In this document: one piece after another, positions 18,785 to 28,767 of the stretch
Position numbering within the stretch: the stretch's first letter is position 1
How the letters are laid out: each line of letters opens with the position of its first letter
Program-made: the position numbers and the translations under genes
Source of the DNA: HK1 sp965220535
Lineage (GTDB): Bacteria > Pseudomonadota > Gammaproteobacteria > HK1
Reading direction: 5' to 3'
Assembly (NCBI GenBank): GCA_965220535.1
Contig: OZ244833.1
Span: 1,116,001-1,180,000, forward strand
Length of the DNA stretch: 64,000 bases
Notes under the pieces: generated by a model
What the model was told of the DNA's origin: nothing
What the model saw: the letters and a program-made list of their open reading frames with translations, nothing else
Databases searched by the model: none

Positions 18785-19045
18785 CGAACACGAAAAAGGA
18801 CTGCATCGATACCGGCTCTTTGATCCACGCTTGGCAACGCTCCTACCCTATCCGCAATTTTCGACCGGTATGGAATCGCTTGGACGGCCTGATCGAAGCG
18901 GATCGATTGCGCTCGTCCATCGGGCTTCTGAACGAGATCGGATAAGCGCAATGACGATCTCTATAAGTGGACCAAAAATCGGCAGGTGATCTTTCTCGAC
19001 ATCGAAGGGAACGAATTGCAAACGAAGCCGACAACACTCACCTGA
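18781..19045 (+). pseudogene. decayed DUF4411 (PIN-like toxin) gene
   Basis: A TTG at 18781 overlaps the stop of the ImmA/IrrE gene (TTGA) and reads 54 codons with DUF4411 features: CIDTGSLIHAWQRSYP, then PVWNRLDGLIEADRL and LLNEIG. A stop at 18943 interrupts it; shifting by one base at 18943 continues with KRNDDLYKWTKNRQVIFLD, the next conserved family block, to a stop at 19043. Intact members are around 150-165 aa; this gives about 88, so the C-terminal half is also lost. A faint GGADPS in a third frame near 19075 may be its remnant. Confidence 0.75.
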
Positions 19046-19136
19046 GAAAATGCAAGCGCGGCGGCGCGGATCCTTCCCATCCCTCTTTGGTTTGCCAAAC
19101 GTTGCCGCTTCGGGCGCGGGCAAAAGGCGGAAGCGA

Positions 19137-20588
19137 TCAGTCGATCCAATCGAGGTCGGGGCGCTCTTCGTGCCATCGGCTCATCCGCTCGAAGGTCTGG
19201 CCGACGCGCAGCACCCCGGCTTCGTCGAAGGGTCGTCCGTAGATCATCAGCCCGACCGGGAAGCCCTTCGAGGTCTTTCCGCAAGGAACGCTCAGCCCGC
19301 AAAGATCGAGGATATTGCCGATCGTGGTATTGCGGAGCATCTGCAAATTGCATTTTGTATAGGCTTCGGGGCTGCGCATCGCCTCTTCGACAGCAGGCGG
19401 CGGGATCATCACCGTCGGGCAAAGCAGGGCGTCGATATCGGCCAGGGTATCGATCGCTCGGCGACGCAAGGCATCCCAGGCCAGCACCGTCGAGAGATAT
19501 TCATGGGCCGGGATATCCCTTCCCTTTTCGATGCGGGTGGCGACCACGGGATCGATCTCGTCGGCTTTCGATTCGATCAGATCGGCGTATACGGAATAGG
19601 CCTCGGCGGCGATGATCAAGCCGCGAGGGTTGAGGGCCATGGCTTGCGAAGCCTCGTCGAAATCGATATCGACCACCCGCGCGCCACCCGATTCGAAAAG
19701 AGCGATGGCCTCTCGCACGCAGCCCTCGACTTCCGGGTCGCAATCGTCGAAAAACACCCGGCGCGGCACGCCGAGAACGAGATCCTTGGCCTCGCCGTCG
19801 AGTCGGCTCGAAGCGTTTCCCGCAGTGCGTCCGAGGGTGGTCGGGTCGTCGGCATCCGGGCCCTCGATCGCCTCGAGAACCAAGGCCGCATCCCTCACCC
19901 GACGCACCAAGGGACCGACGCTGTCAAGACTCCGACTCAAGGGTTGGACCCCCGCTCGGCTGATGCGGCCGACCGTGGTCTTGAGGCCGGTGACCCCGCA
20001 TATCGACGCCGGAATGCGCACCGAGCCGCCGGTGTCGCTGCCCAAAGCCATCGGCGCCATCCCCGCGGCCACCGCCACCCCGCTACCGGAGCTCGACCCC
20101 CCGGGCACATAAGGGTGCCGATGCCATGGATTATGCGGGGTTCCGTGATGCCGGTTGATACCGACCCCGCCGTAGGCGAACTGCACGGTATTGGTCTTGC
20201 CGAGCAACACCATCCCCGCTCGATTCAACGAGGCGATGACCGCGCAATCGCGGGCGGCGATATTGTCCGCAAGCAAAGGGGAGCCCGCGGTGGTGGGCAA
20301 GCCCGCGACATCGTAAAGGTCCTTGGCCGCATAAGGGATGCCGTGCAAAGGACCCAGATCGACACCGGCGCCGAGCAAATCGTCGGCGGCTCTCGCCTGC
20401 GCCGACGCCCGCTCTTGGCATACCAGCCGAAAAGCGTTGAGATGCGGGTCCAAACGCTCGATGCGGGCGAGAAAATGCTCGGTGATTTCGAGCGAAGTCA
20501 GCCGACCGGCACGAAGGTCGGCGGCCAGCCGAGCGCAGCTCTTTTCATGGATATCCTGATCGTTCGGAGGGGGTTTTTCGGCGCTCAT
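19137..20588 (-). CDS. amidase signature family hydrolase
   Basis: 483-aa cytoplasmic hydrolase of the amidase-signature family. The Ser-cisSer-Lys triad is visible: Lys89 in PYAAKDLYDV, the cis-serine in PGGSSSGSGVA (about 165-167) and the nucleophile Ser189 in GSDTGGSVRIP. Length and architecture resemble AtzF/allophanate hydrolase-like or generic amidases more than GatA, and no gatB or gatC is present. The substrate is unknown. It is transcribed away from the first Calx-beta gene. Confidence 0.93.
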   Translation of the reverse strand: MSAEKPPPNDQDIHEKSCARLAADLRAGRLTSLEITEHFLARIERLDPHLNAFRLVCQERASAQARAADDLLGAGVDLGPLHGIPYAAKDLYDVAGLPTTAGSPLLADNIAARDCAVIASLNRAGMVLLGKTNTVQFAYGGVGINRHHGTPHNPWHRHPYVPGGSSSGSGVAVAAGMAPMALGSDTGGSVRIPASICGVTGLKTTVGRISRAGVQPLSRSLDSVGPLVRRVRDAALVLEAIEGPDADDPTTLGRTAGNASSRLDGEAKDLVLGVPRRVFFDDCDPEVEGCVREAIALFESGGARVVDIDFDEASQAMALNPRGLIIAAEAYSVYADLIESKADEIDPVVATRIEKGRDIPAHEYLSTVLAWDALRRRAIDTLADIDALLCPTVMIPPPAVEEAMRSPEAYTKCNLQMLRNTTIGNILDLCGLSVPCGKTSKGFPVGLMIYGRPFDEAGVLRVGQTFERMSRWHEERPDLDWID

Positions 20589-21074
20589 GCGTCATCGCTC
20601 CCGGGCGTCGGTGCGCTTTGAAAGTCGCTTTTTTCAGGCCTGAACGATAGGGGTGGTTACTATCGTTATCGAGGGCCTGATCTTAACCCCTCGCCGGTGG
20701 AAGGCACGGCGAGGATGCGTATCGGACTCGATGGCGCCTCGGGGCGCCTATCGCCTATCATCGCCCGACATCTCTCCTTGGGGAAATCGACGCCCTCGCT
20801 TCGTATGATCGATAATGCATTTTTCGATGGTAAAACACCGTCGCCGAGCTCGCTTCGCTTTCGATCTTCGGAATCGAGCTCGGGAATCGATCTCGGGAAA
20901 ATACCGATACCGAATTCGCATCCGCTCGGAGACTCGTTTGACTTGTCGGGCGAAAAAGAAGGGGGAGCCGTCTTCGCTCGTCTTGTCGGGCGCTTTTCGC
21001 TCCGTCGCTTTCTTAGCAACTTCTGCGAACCAAAGGAAACTTCTCCTTTAAAAGATACGTCGAGGAAAAAAGAA
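20589..21074. promoter_or_regulatory. divergent intergenic region, amidase / first Calx-beta protein
   Basis: 486 bp between two divergent starts. The frame of the right-hand gene stays open back to 20697, but that translation has no signal peptide or recognisable domain, while the ATG at 21075 begins one. I see no clear promoter pair or operator. Confidence 0.4.
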
Positions 21075-24000
21075 ATGAATCGGTCTGTTCGTGCGCTGCT
21101 GATCACTTGCCAAGCGTTATCGATTCTCCATGCCCCCGGTGTCTTGGCCCAGACGACACCGGTCAAGGATTGCATCAGACTCGAGCATCCCCCTGTCCCT
21201 GGCGTTGTTTTTGCTTACAACACCTGCGATGAGGGAATCTCAGTGTTTCGACAAAAAAATCATCAGCGATTGACCATTCAAGGAGTTTGCACGTCGTCAT
21301 CGTCCGGGCACGACGCTCTTCTCCATGCCCCTGCTGATAATAGCGGGGGTAGGTCTACGTTTATTTCCCTGTTATTTGCTCCCGATACCCTCCCGGGGAA
21401 AGTATGCGTCGAATATGCAGACAGCGATCGTCAAAGGGCATCCGGTTATCAAACCTGTTCGACCCTTTCTTTCAGTGACTGCGGAAGCAGCGGCCTCACG
21501 CTGGCCTTCCCTGACCGACTCCCGCCTCCGGCGGGAACGATCGTTCTCTCCTCGACACAGACATCGAGGATCGCCGAGGGAGGCTCGGGGAGCTTCGATA
21601 TCAGCCTCTCGACGCGCCCGGATTGGGAGGTGACGATCACTTTCGAAAATACGAATACGGATATCAGCCTCTCCCCGAACTCTTTGACCTTCACCCCCTC
21701 GAATTACGGAACCGCGCAATCGCTCACCGTCTCCGCTGCCGAGGATGCCGATGCCGCGAACGACTCGGATTTGATCACGATCGAAGCCGCGGGGGGACTC
21801 GACGCTCCCTCCGTCTCGAAGTCGATCCTCGTCATCGACAACGACAATATCTCGACGGGAAGGATCGTTCTTTCCCCGGCGCAAGGACTGACGATAGCCG
21901 AGGGGAATTCGGGGAATTTCTCGGTCAGTCTGTCGAACTTTCCGAATGTCGAAGCGAGGGTTTCGCTATCGACGAGCAGCGCGAATATCACCCTCTCCGA
22001 GAGCTCCTTGACCTTCACCCGCTCGAACTATGCGCAAGCGCAATCGATCACCGTCTCGGCCGCCGAGGACGACGATGCGGCAGACGAATCCGAGACGATC
22101 ACCCTGCAAGCCTCGGGCGGGATCACGGCCCCTTCGGCTTCGCTCTCGGTCAGCGTCGAGGACGACGAGAGCGTGAGATTTCTGTTGGCTCCCGAATCCC
22201 TGACGATCATAGAAGGCCAACAAGGCACTTTCAGGGTGCGACCGGCGACACGACCCTCCGGCGATATCAGCGTAACCATCACATCGTCGAATACCGCCAT
22301 CGCCGTCGTCGATACCGATCCCTCCGCGGCGGGCAACCAAAACACGCTTTCCTTCAGTCGATCCCTCTCGACGAACGCTTGGGATCGATCCCGGACGGTA
22401 TCCGTCGAGGCGGTCCACGACGTTGATACGAACGACGAATCGCTCGCTATTTCTCTTGTCGGATCGGGCGGGGACTACCAAGGCACGACGGGGAGGATTT
22501 CCGTTTCCGTCAGCGACGACGACGGCATATCGGGGTCCTCGGGAGATATCGTTCTTTCGGATACCGAAACGCTGACGATAGACGAAGGGGGTTCGGGGAG
22601 TTTCGATGTCAGACTCTCGGCACCCCCGAACGCCGATGCGATCGTTTCTCTTTCGACGACGAGCGGGGCGCTGAGCCTCTCCCCGACTTCTTTGACATTC
22701 GACGCTTCGAACTATTCCATCCCGCGAGCGGTCACCGTTTCCGCCCCTGAGGACGACGATGAAACGAACGAATCCGACACGATCACCTTGGAAGTCTCGG
22801 GCGGGTTCGACGCCCCGACCATCACGAAATCGGTCCAAGTGATCGATAACGACGCCGGAGTCGGATTCGATCTGAACCCCACCTCCTTGAGTCTCGACGA
22901 AGGCGGGCAAAGCGGCTTTCGCTTACGTTTGGCGAGCCGACCCTCGGCGGATATCACGGTGCATCTGAGCGTTTCGGATTCATCGATCGTCATCGATGCC
23001 GATCCGCTCGAGGAGGGCAACCAAACCACCCTTCGTTTCGATCGACTCGGCCAGACATACCCTTGGGATCGATACCGAAGGGTGAACGTCGAAGCGGCCC
23101 ATGACGATGATTCGAACGACGAATCGGTCGAGATCTCCCTTCGCGGCGCCGGCGGGAATTACGAGGGCGAGACGGCGAGGGTTTCGGTCTCCGTCACCGA
23201 TGACGATGATGACGATAACCGCCCTTCTCCGCCGTCTCCTCCTTCTCCTCCGCCGCCGCCCCTTTATCCCGGGGGTGTCGTCGTCTCACCTGCGATCCTC
23301 ACCCTCGGCGAGGGAAAACGAGCGGATTTCTCGGTCGCTCTCGACACCGCTCCGACCTCGAATGTCACGATCGAATTATCGAAGGGTAATCCGGATGTGA
23401 ACCTTGCTTCGAGCGCCTTCACTTTCACCCCGTCGAGTTGGTCGAAGAGCGTCCAAGTCGCGGTCGTCGCGAGCGAGGATGCCGATGCGACAAGCGATTC
23501 CGATACGATCGATTTCGTCGCCGCCGATCCGAATGGCTTGGCGGCCCGAGACAGAAAAGTTCATTCGCTCGCGGTCTTCGTGGTGGATAACGACAGCCCT
23601 CCCCGACGAGCGCCGATCAAAGCCCAAGCCCTGGCCATCCCCCCGCCAGATTCGGGGGACGATATGACCTTGCGCATCCGTTGCAACCAGGATTCCCCCT
23701 GCTCCGTCATCCTCGATTGCTCCACGCAAGTCGACGGCTCGGTTTACGAAGGATCCCTGCCCGAAGCGATCCCCGGCTTCGGGGCAAGGTCTCTTTCGGC
23801 CGACGATATCCGGCGCTATACCGGATGGATGCCTTCGGCGACACAGGGTCGATTGGGATGCGCCTTGCGTTCCGACGAGAAGATCGGTTCCCAAGTCTGG
23901 ACTCGTTCGGGAGCCGACGTGCTCGTCAACAACAGCGCGTTCATTCGCAGCGTTCCAAGCAGCGGGGGGTTTCGAGCGGATATCGAATCGATCCCCTCCC

Positions 24001-24326
24001 CCGATTCTTTCGACGAGTCGAATATCCGGATTCGGTGCAACTCGAGCGATGCGCACTGCGCCGATATTCGCTTCTTTTGCTATACCGACGACGGCGCGAG
24101 GTACGAAACGACCTTCGAGGGCTTGGCTCGCAAGAGGACGCTCCACCTGCAATCGCAAGCGTTGGCGACAAGGCTCGGGACTCGTTGGCCGGGCTTGGGT
24201 CTTGCCTGCGAGCTGCGGGCGTCGGCGAGCTTTACCGTGCAGGTGCTGACTCGAACCGGCGGCGGGGGCGCCCTCATCAACAACAGCACGACGGGGATTG
24301 AAAGGGGATTCGCCAGAGCAAGATAG
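21075..24326 (+). CDS. giant secreted Calx-beta-like repeat protein, paralog 1
   Basis: 1083-aa secreted protein. A signal peptide ends at VLAQ. Residues ~24-145 are a cysteine-rich head (CVEYADSD, GYQTCSTLSFSDCGSS). Then six repeats of ~100 aa with the pattern LTIxEGxSGxFxVxLS ... LTFTxSNY ... ITVSAxEDxDAxxxSDTI ... DND, typical of Calx-beta-like, calcium-binding adhesion repeats. A Pro/Ser linker precedes the last one. The C-terminal ~235 residues are a tandem pair of a cysteine module (IRCNQDSPCSVILDCST; IRCNSSDAHC) ending in TRTGGGGALINNS. Head and tail are shared with two paralogs in the window. No cell-wall sorting motif is visible. Role probably adhesion or surface display. Confidence 0.85.
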   Translation: MNRSVRALLITCQALSILHAPGVLAQTTPVKDCIRLEHPPVPGVVFAYNTCDEGISVFRQKNHQRLTIQGVCTSSSSGHDALLHAPADNSGGRSTFISLLFAPDTLPGKVCVEYADSDRQRASGYQTCSTLSFSDCGSSGLTLAFPDRLPPPAGTIVLSSTQTSRIAEGGSGSFDISLSTRPDWEVTITFENTNTDISLSPNSLTFTPSNYGTAQSLTVSAAEDADAANDSDLITIEAAGGLDAPSVSKSILVIDNDNISTGRIVLSPAQGLTIAEGNSGNFSVSLSNFPNVEARVSLSTSSANITLSESSLTFTRSNYAQAQSITVSAAEDDDAADESETITLQASGGITAPSASLSVSVEDDESVRFLLAPESLTIIEGQQGTFRVRPATRPSGDISVTITSSNTAIAVVDTDPSAAGNQNTLSFSRSLSTNAWDRSRTVSVEAVHDVDTNDESLAISLVGSGGDYQGTTGRISVSVSDDDGISGSSGDIVLSDTETLTIDEGGSGSFDVRLSAPPNADAIVSLSTTSGALSLSPTSLTFDASNYSIPRAVTVSAPEDDDETNESDTITLEVSGGFDAPTITKSVQVIDNDAGVGFDLNPTSLSLDEGGQSGFRLRLASRPSADITVHLSVSDSSIVIDADPLEEGNQTTLRFDRLGQTYPWDRYRRVNVEAAHDDDSNDESVEISLRGAGGNYEGETARVSVSVTDDDDDDNRPSPPSPPSPPPPPLYPGGVVVSPAILTLGEGKRADFSVALDTAPTSNVTIELSKGNPDVNLASSAFTFTPSSWSKSVQVAVVASEDADATSDSDTIDFVAADPNGLAARDRKVHSLAVFVVDNDSPPRRAPIKAQALAIPPPDSGDDMTLRIRCNQDSPCSVILDCSTQVDGSVYEGSLPEAIPGFGARSLSADDIRRYTGWMPSATQGRLGCALRSDEKIGSQVWTRSGADVLVNNSAFIRSVPSSGGFRADIESIPSPDSFDESNIRIRCNSSDAHCADIRFFCYTDDGARYETTFEGLARKRTLHLQSQALATRLGTRWPGLGLACELRASASFTVQVLTRTGGGGALINNSTTGIERGFARAR

Positions 24327-24975
24327 GAGTGAAGCCCGACTCGAGTGGCTTTCCTATCCACGCGAACCCTCGAGCGCCCCTTCATTGCCGGAAATGCGAA
24401 CGACGAATCTTTGAAATCGTCAGCCTCGGCGAGAAGCCCCTCGGGGAAGCCGAACGAACTGCGGAGCCATCGTCGACCGCCCGAAGACGAAAGGATGGCG
24501 GTAAGGAGACGATCGACCGATTCGATCTCCTTGCCTCTGCGAAATCCTCGAGCGCTCGGATCGCTCGACCGAGCGACAGCGATCTTCGAAAGCCCTTCGA
24601 TCCCGAGGACGAAAATCCCTATGCGCTTTTTCGAAAAAAGATCTCTTTCGAAAAAGAGCCCTTCCGACGGAGAAGGCCAGACTCTTTCATCATCGCTTCC
24701 TCGGGTCGGGAAAATATCTCGGGAATAAGGCTTCGACGAGCCCCGAAATCATCTTGGCGAGCGCATCGCTCGAACATTTCCCCGGCAGTCAATCCATTTC
24801 GCGGCCCAAGGATTCTCGATGGACTGATCGTGAAGTCGGATGGAGACTCATGCGCGCACCGGCCGTCTCGTCGAAGCCCGGGCGCGGTTCTCGGTCGCTC
24901 GTCGTTCCTTTTTTCCCTAGCGACGAAGGACACCCTCTTCGGTCTTCCTCGGGGTCTTTTTCGCTTTGCGCCCGA
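24327..24975. other. convergent intergenic region between Calx-beta paralogs 1 and 2
   Basis: About 650 bp between the 3' ends of two convergent paralogs. It holds short inverted TTTTTCGAAAAA words near 24630-24660 that could act as weak bidirectional stops, but no terminator with a clean T-run and no credible gene. Confidence 0.4.
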
Positions 24976-27900
24976 TCATCTCATCTCCCCCGTCGCGCTG
25001 TTGTTGATCAAGGCCCCGCCACCACCGGTGCGGGTCAGGGCCTGCGCGGTGAAACGCCTGCTCGAACGCACTTCGCAGGAAAGACCCAAGCCCTCCCACC
25101 GATAGCCGATGCCCCTTGCCAGTTCCTCCGATTGCAAATGCCTCGTGCTCAGGCGCTCGATGCGCCCTAGGTTCCACTCGTACTTGCTCCCGTCGTCCGT
25201 GTAGCACACGAAGGAGGTCTCGAAGCAATCCCCTTCTTGCGAGTTGCAGCGAATCCGGATATTCGATTCATCCGACGAATCCGGCGAGGGAATCGATTCG
25301 ATATCCGCTCGGTGAACTCCGCCTTCGGCAACGCTTCGGATCACCGCGCTGTTGTTGGCCATCGCTCCGGCGCCCGAGAGCGTCCACACCTGCGAGCCGA
25401 TCGTCGCGCTGCTCCGAAGGGCGCATCCCAAACGACCCTTGCCGGCCCAAGACTTTCCTCCGGTATAGGCTTGGATATCCTGCACCGAAAGAAAGGCCGT
25501 TCCCCAAGCGGGGATGGGCTGCGGGAGCCTTCCTAGGAAGACTTCCCCGTCCGCTTGGGCGGAGCAATCCAAAGCGACGGCGCAAGGAGAATCCTGCCTG
25601 CACTGAATCCGAAGGGTCGCGCCGTCGCTCGATGTCGGGGGCGGGAGGGCGAGGGCTTGGCTTCGCAGCGACTCCTTGTCGTTGTCTATGACGATGACCC
25701 TTCTTCGAAGGATTCTTTTGCCGGCGAACTCGAAGGAGACGAAGTGGCTATCGTCGCTCTTGTCGGAATCCTTGTGGGCGATGATATCGATGGATTGATA
25801 TCGATCCCAGTTCGTCGGGGTGAATCTCATCACTTCGCGAGAGATGCCGATTCCGAGGGCGCTCGAGGTCTTCGAGATCAGAACCGACACGACACCCCTC
25901 GGTCGTTTGCTGAGTTTGACGGAGACGGTCTGCCTACCCTCCTCGTCGATGGTGAGATTGCCTGCGGGCAAGAAGACAAGGGTGCCGTCGTAGGGGTTCG
26001 TCGGGGGTGGAGCCGTCGGGGGTGGAGCCGTCGGGGGTGGAGTAGTCGGGGGAGGAGTAGGAGAATCGTTATCACGGACGAAGACCGATTTCGTCATCTG
26101 CGGAGTTCTGATTCCGCCCGAAGCGGAAAGGGTGATGGTGTCGGTGTCGTTGGCGGTATCGGCATCCTCGGCGGCGGAGATGGTGAGCTGCTGCGCCGTG
26201 GAATGGTTCGAAGCGGTGAAGGTCAACGAGGACGGGGAAAGGGTGATATCGGCGTTCGTCTTCGACAGAGAAATCCTCACGTCGGCGTTCGGCGCGGTAT
26301 CGAGACTGATATCGACGCTCTCCGATCTCCCTTCGCCGATCGTCAGCGTCTGCGAAGAGAGAACGATGGCTCCCGAAGGGGTGGAGGGATCATCGTCGTC
26401 TTCGACCAAGACCGATATCGTCTTGTCGCCGGCATCGAGTCCCCCCGACGCGGAAAGGGTGATGGTGTCGGAATCGTCCGCGGTATCGACATCCTCGGCG
26501 GCGAAGACGGTGACCCGCTGCGCTCTTTCGAAGTTCGAGACGGTGAAGGTCAGCGAAGTCGGGGAAAGGGTGATATCGTCGTTCGTCTTTGACAGCAAGA
26601 CCCTCACATCGGCATTCGGAGCGGTGCTGAGGCTGACGTCGAAAAACCCCGAGCCGCCTTCGTCGATATTCAGCGTATTCGAAGAGGGGACCTGAATCGC
26701 CCCCGAGGGGGTGGTGGAAGAATCATCGTCGTCGTCGACGACGGAGACCGCCTTCGTCAACGAAGGAGCGGTTATCCCGCCCGAAGCGGTGAGGGTGATG
26801 ATGTCGGAATCGTTCGTGGTATCGGCGTCTTGGGCGGCGTTGACGATGACCGTCTGCGTTCGGTTCCAGTTGGATGTGGTGAAGGTCAGCGAAGTCTTGT
26901 CGAGAGTGATATCGGAGTTCGTATTCGCAAGGGAGAGGGTCACGTCGGCATTCGGTGCGGTGCTGAGACTGACGGATAGGGCCGCCGAGCCCCCTTCGTT
27001 GACCGACAGCGGGCTCGAAGGGGAGAGAACGATGGTTCCCGAGGGTTTGTCGTTATCGGTAACGGAGACCGATTTCGTCAACGAAGGAGCGTCGATCCCG
27101 CCCGAAGCGGACAAGGTAATCGTGTCGGAGTCGTGCGCACTATCGGCGTCTTCGCCGGCGGAAACGGAAACTTCCTGCGGCGTCGAATAGTTGTCCGTGG
27201 TGAAGGTCAGCGAAGTCGGGGAGAAGGTGATATCCGAGTTCGTATTCGTCTTCGTAAGAGAAACCGTCACGGCCGCATTCGGTGCGACGCTGAGACGGAC
27301 GGATAGGGTCGCCGAGCCCCCTTCGTTGACCGACAGCGGGCTCGAAGGGGAGAGAACGATGGTTCCCGAGGGTTTGTCGTTATCGGTAACGGAAACCGAT
27401 TTCGTCAACGAAGGAGCGTCGATCCCGCCCGAAGCGGACAAGGTAATCGTGTCGGAGTCGTGCGCGCTATCGGCGTCTTCGCCGGCGGAAACGGAAACTT
27501 CCTGCGGCGTCGAATAGTTGTTCGCGGTGAAGGTCAGCGAAGTCGGGGAGAAGGTGATATCCGAGTTCGTATTCGTCTTCGTAAGAGAAACCGTCACGTT
27601 CGCGTTCGGTGCGACGCTGAGACTGACGGATAGGGTCGCCGAGCCCCCTTCGTTGACCGGCAGCGGGTTCGAAGGGGAGAGAACGATGGTTCCCGAGGGT
27701 TTGTCGTTATCGGTAACGGAAACCGATTTCGTCAACGAAGGAGCGTCGATCCCGCCCGAAGCGGACAAGGTAATCGTGTCGGAGTCGTGCGCGCTATCGG
27801 CGTCTTCGCCGGCGGAAACGGAAACTTCCTGCGGCGTCGAATAGTTGTCCGTGGTGAAGGTCAGCGAAGTCGGGGAGAAGGTGATATCCGAGTTCGTATT

Positions 27901-28512
27901 CGTATTCGTAAGAGAGACAGTCGCGTCGGCTCTCGGTGCGGCGCTGAGGCTGACGTCGAAAGTCCCCGAGCCGCCCTCGGCGATGACGAGACTTTTCCCG
28001 GCATCGGAAAGAACGATGGTTGCCAAAGGCCGGATTCGGGAGGGATTTCGGAAGTCGATAGCGCTTACATCGGAACCGCATCCACTCGGGATATTGACGG
28101 TATCGCATGTGAAATAACCGGAAGCGGTTTGGGTCGCGGCGTTTGCATATTCGACACAAATTCTTGTCGGAAGTGAGACGTTCTTGAAGCTCCTGTTAGA
28201 ATTAGTAAGCGTGTCATCTGCACTCAAGCACCTATAACCTATAATAAAATCTCTAGTTTGTGAAAGAACTGTTCTACTACCCGATATTTTGATGGCCTCG
28301 GAGCATGAGGAAGTGATTGTAAAACTTTTTCTGCTACCGGGAAATGATGTTTTTTGGATCTTGAGGCATTCAAGCGCCGGCTTCGTTTGCGCGAAAACCC
28401 CCGAGGAGAATCCTGCCGATATCGATAACGCAATCCCGAGTGTCGGAAGAAGGGTTTTATAAACAGCAAGGCGTTTTCTTCGGGGGGAGGGGTAGCGGAG
28501 AGTACGGTTCAT
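24976..28512 (-). CDS. giant secreted Calx-beta-like repeat protein, paralog 2
   Basis: 1178-aa paralog. The ATG at 28512 (MNRTL, like MNRSV of paralog 1) is preferred to a TTG at 28521. The leader is unusually long: RYPSPRRKR encoded by a C-rich tract, then a hydrophobic core ending GVFAQ. A cysteine-rich head (CVEYANA, GYFTCD, SGCGSD) is followed by seven Calx-beta-like repeats; repeats 2-4 are nearly identical at DNA level. A PPPTAPPPT linker precedes the last repeat. The tail has the two cysteine modules (IRCRQDSPCAVALDCSAQ; IRCNSQEGDC) and ends ALTRTGGGGALINNSATG. Same predicted surface role as paralog 1. Confidence 0.85.
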   Translation of the reverse strand: MNRTLRYPSPRRKRLAVYKTLLPTLGIALSISAGFSSGVFAQTKPALECLKIQKTSFPGSRKSFTITSSCSEAIKISGSRTVLSQTRDFIIGYRCLSADDTLTNSNRSFKNVSLPTRICVEYANAATQTASGYFTCDTVNIPSGCGSDVSAIDFRNPSRIRPLATIVLSDAGKSLVIAEGGSGTFDVSLSAAPRADATVSLTNTNTNSDITFSPTSLTFTTDNYSTPQEVSVSAGEDADSAHDSDTITLSASGGIDAPSLTKSVSVTDNDKPSGTIVLSPSNPLPVNEGGSATLSVSLSVAPNANVTVSLTKTNTNSDITFSPTSLTFTANNYSTPQEVSVSAGEDADSAHDSDTITLSASGGIDAPSLTKSVSVTDNDKPSGTIVLSPSSPLSVNEGGSATLSVRLSVAPNAAVTVSLTKTNTNSDITFSPTSLTFTTDNYSTPQEVSVSAGEDADSAHDSDTITLSASGGIDAPSLTKSVSVTDNDKPSGTIVLSPSSPLSVNEGGSAALSVSLSTAPNADVTLSLANTNSDITLDKTSLTFTTSNWNRTQTVIVNAAQDADTTNDSDIITLTASGGITAPSLTKAVSVVDDDDDSSTTPSGAIQVPSSNTLNIDEGGSGFFDVSLSTAPNADVRVLLSKTNDDITLSPTSLTFTVSNFERAQRVTVFAAEDVDTADDSDTITLSASGGLDAGDKTISVLVEDDDDPSTPSGAIVLSSQTLTIGEGRSESVDISLDTAPNADVRISLSKTNADITLSPSSLTFTASNHSTAQQLTISAAEDADTANDTDTITLSASGGIRTPQMTKSVFVRDNDSPTPPPTTPPPTAPPPTAPPPTNPYDGTLVFLPAGNLTIDEEGRQTVSVKLSKRPRGVVSVLISKTSSALGIGISREVMRFTPTNWDRYQSIDIIAHKDSDKSDDSHFVSFEFAGKRILRRRVIVIDNDKESLRSQALALPPPTSSDGATLRIQCRQDSPCAVALDCSAQADGEVFLGRLPQPIPAWGTAFLSVQDIQAYTGGKSWAGKGRLGCALRSSATIGSQVWTLSGAGAMANNSAVIRSVAEGGVHRADIESIPSPDSSDESNIRIRCNSQEGDCFETSFVCYTDDGSKYEWNLGRIERLSTRHLQSEELARGIGYRWEGLGLSCEVRSSRRFTAQALTRTGGGGALINNSATGEMR
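25996..26060 (-). repeat. short tandem repeat encoding the Pro/Thr linker of paralog 2
   Basis: A unit of about 15 bp (GTCGGGGGTGGAGCC on plus) recurs three to four times and encodes the PPPTA linker before the last Calx-beta repeat. Copy-number change would alter linker length without breaking frame. Confidence 0.7.
26980..27910 (-). repeat. tandem 327-bp near-identical repeats inside paralog 2
   Basis: About 2.8 copies of a 327-bp unit (109 aa, one Calx-beta-like repeat each). The block beginning GAACGATGGTTCCCGAGGGT occurs near 27028, 27355 and 27682, with only scattered substitutions. The units keep frame, so unequal recombination would change the number of extracellular repeats. Confidence 0.85.
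28482..28492 (-). repeat. interrupted poly-C tract in the leader of paralog 2
   Basis: On the coding strand this reads C4-T-C6, at codons 8-11, ahead of the signal peptide core. It sits at the same relative place as the 13-nt poly-C of paralog 3. Here the gene is in frame. Confidence 0.6.
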
Positions 28513-28767
28513 TTTCTTCAACGGCCTTCGACGACTCGAATCGATTGATTCGAGGTCTTTGCTTTCTGAGGTCTTTTCTTTCTCGGTGCTTGGAAAGATC
28601 GAAACGCGAACATACGTCGAGCGCGGCGACGATTGTTATTTCACTCGATTCCTTGTCTTCTGATACCTTGTCTTCGAAGCGCTCGTCCTTCGAGCCCGAG
28701 GATCGTCGACCCTCGAGCGATGCGATCGGATGCGATCGAGAACGAGCATTCTAGCAGCTTTCGAGGA

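Noticed and set aside
20697..21074. N-terminal extension of Calx-beta paralog 1
   Set aside because: It would bury the signal peptide that starts at 21075, and its translation shows no similarity to the paralogs.
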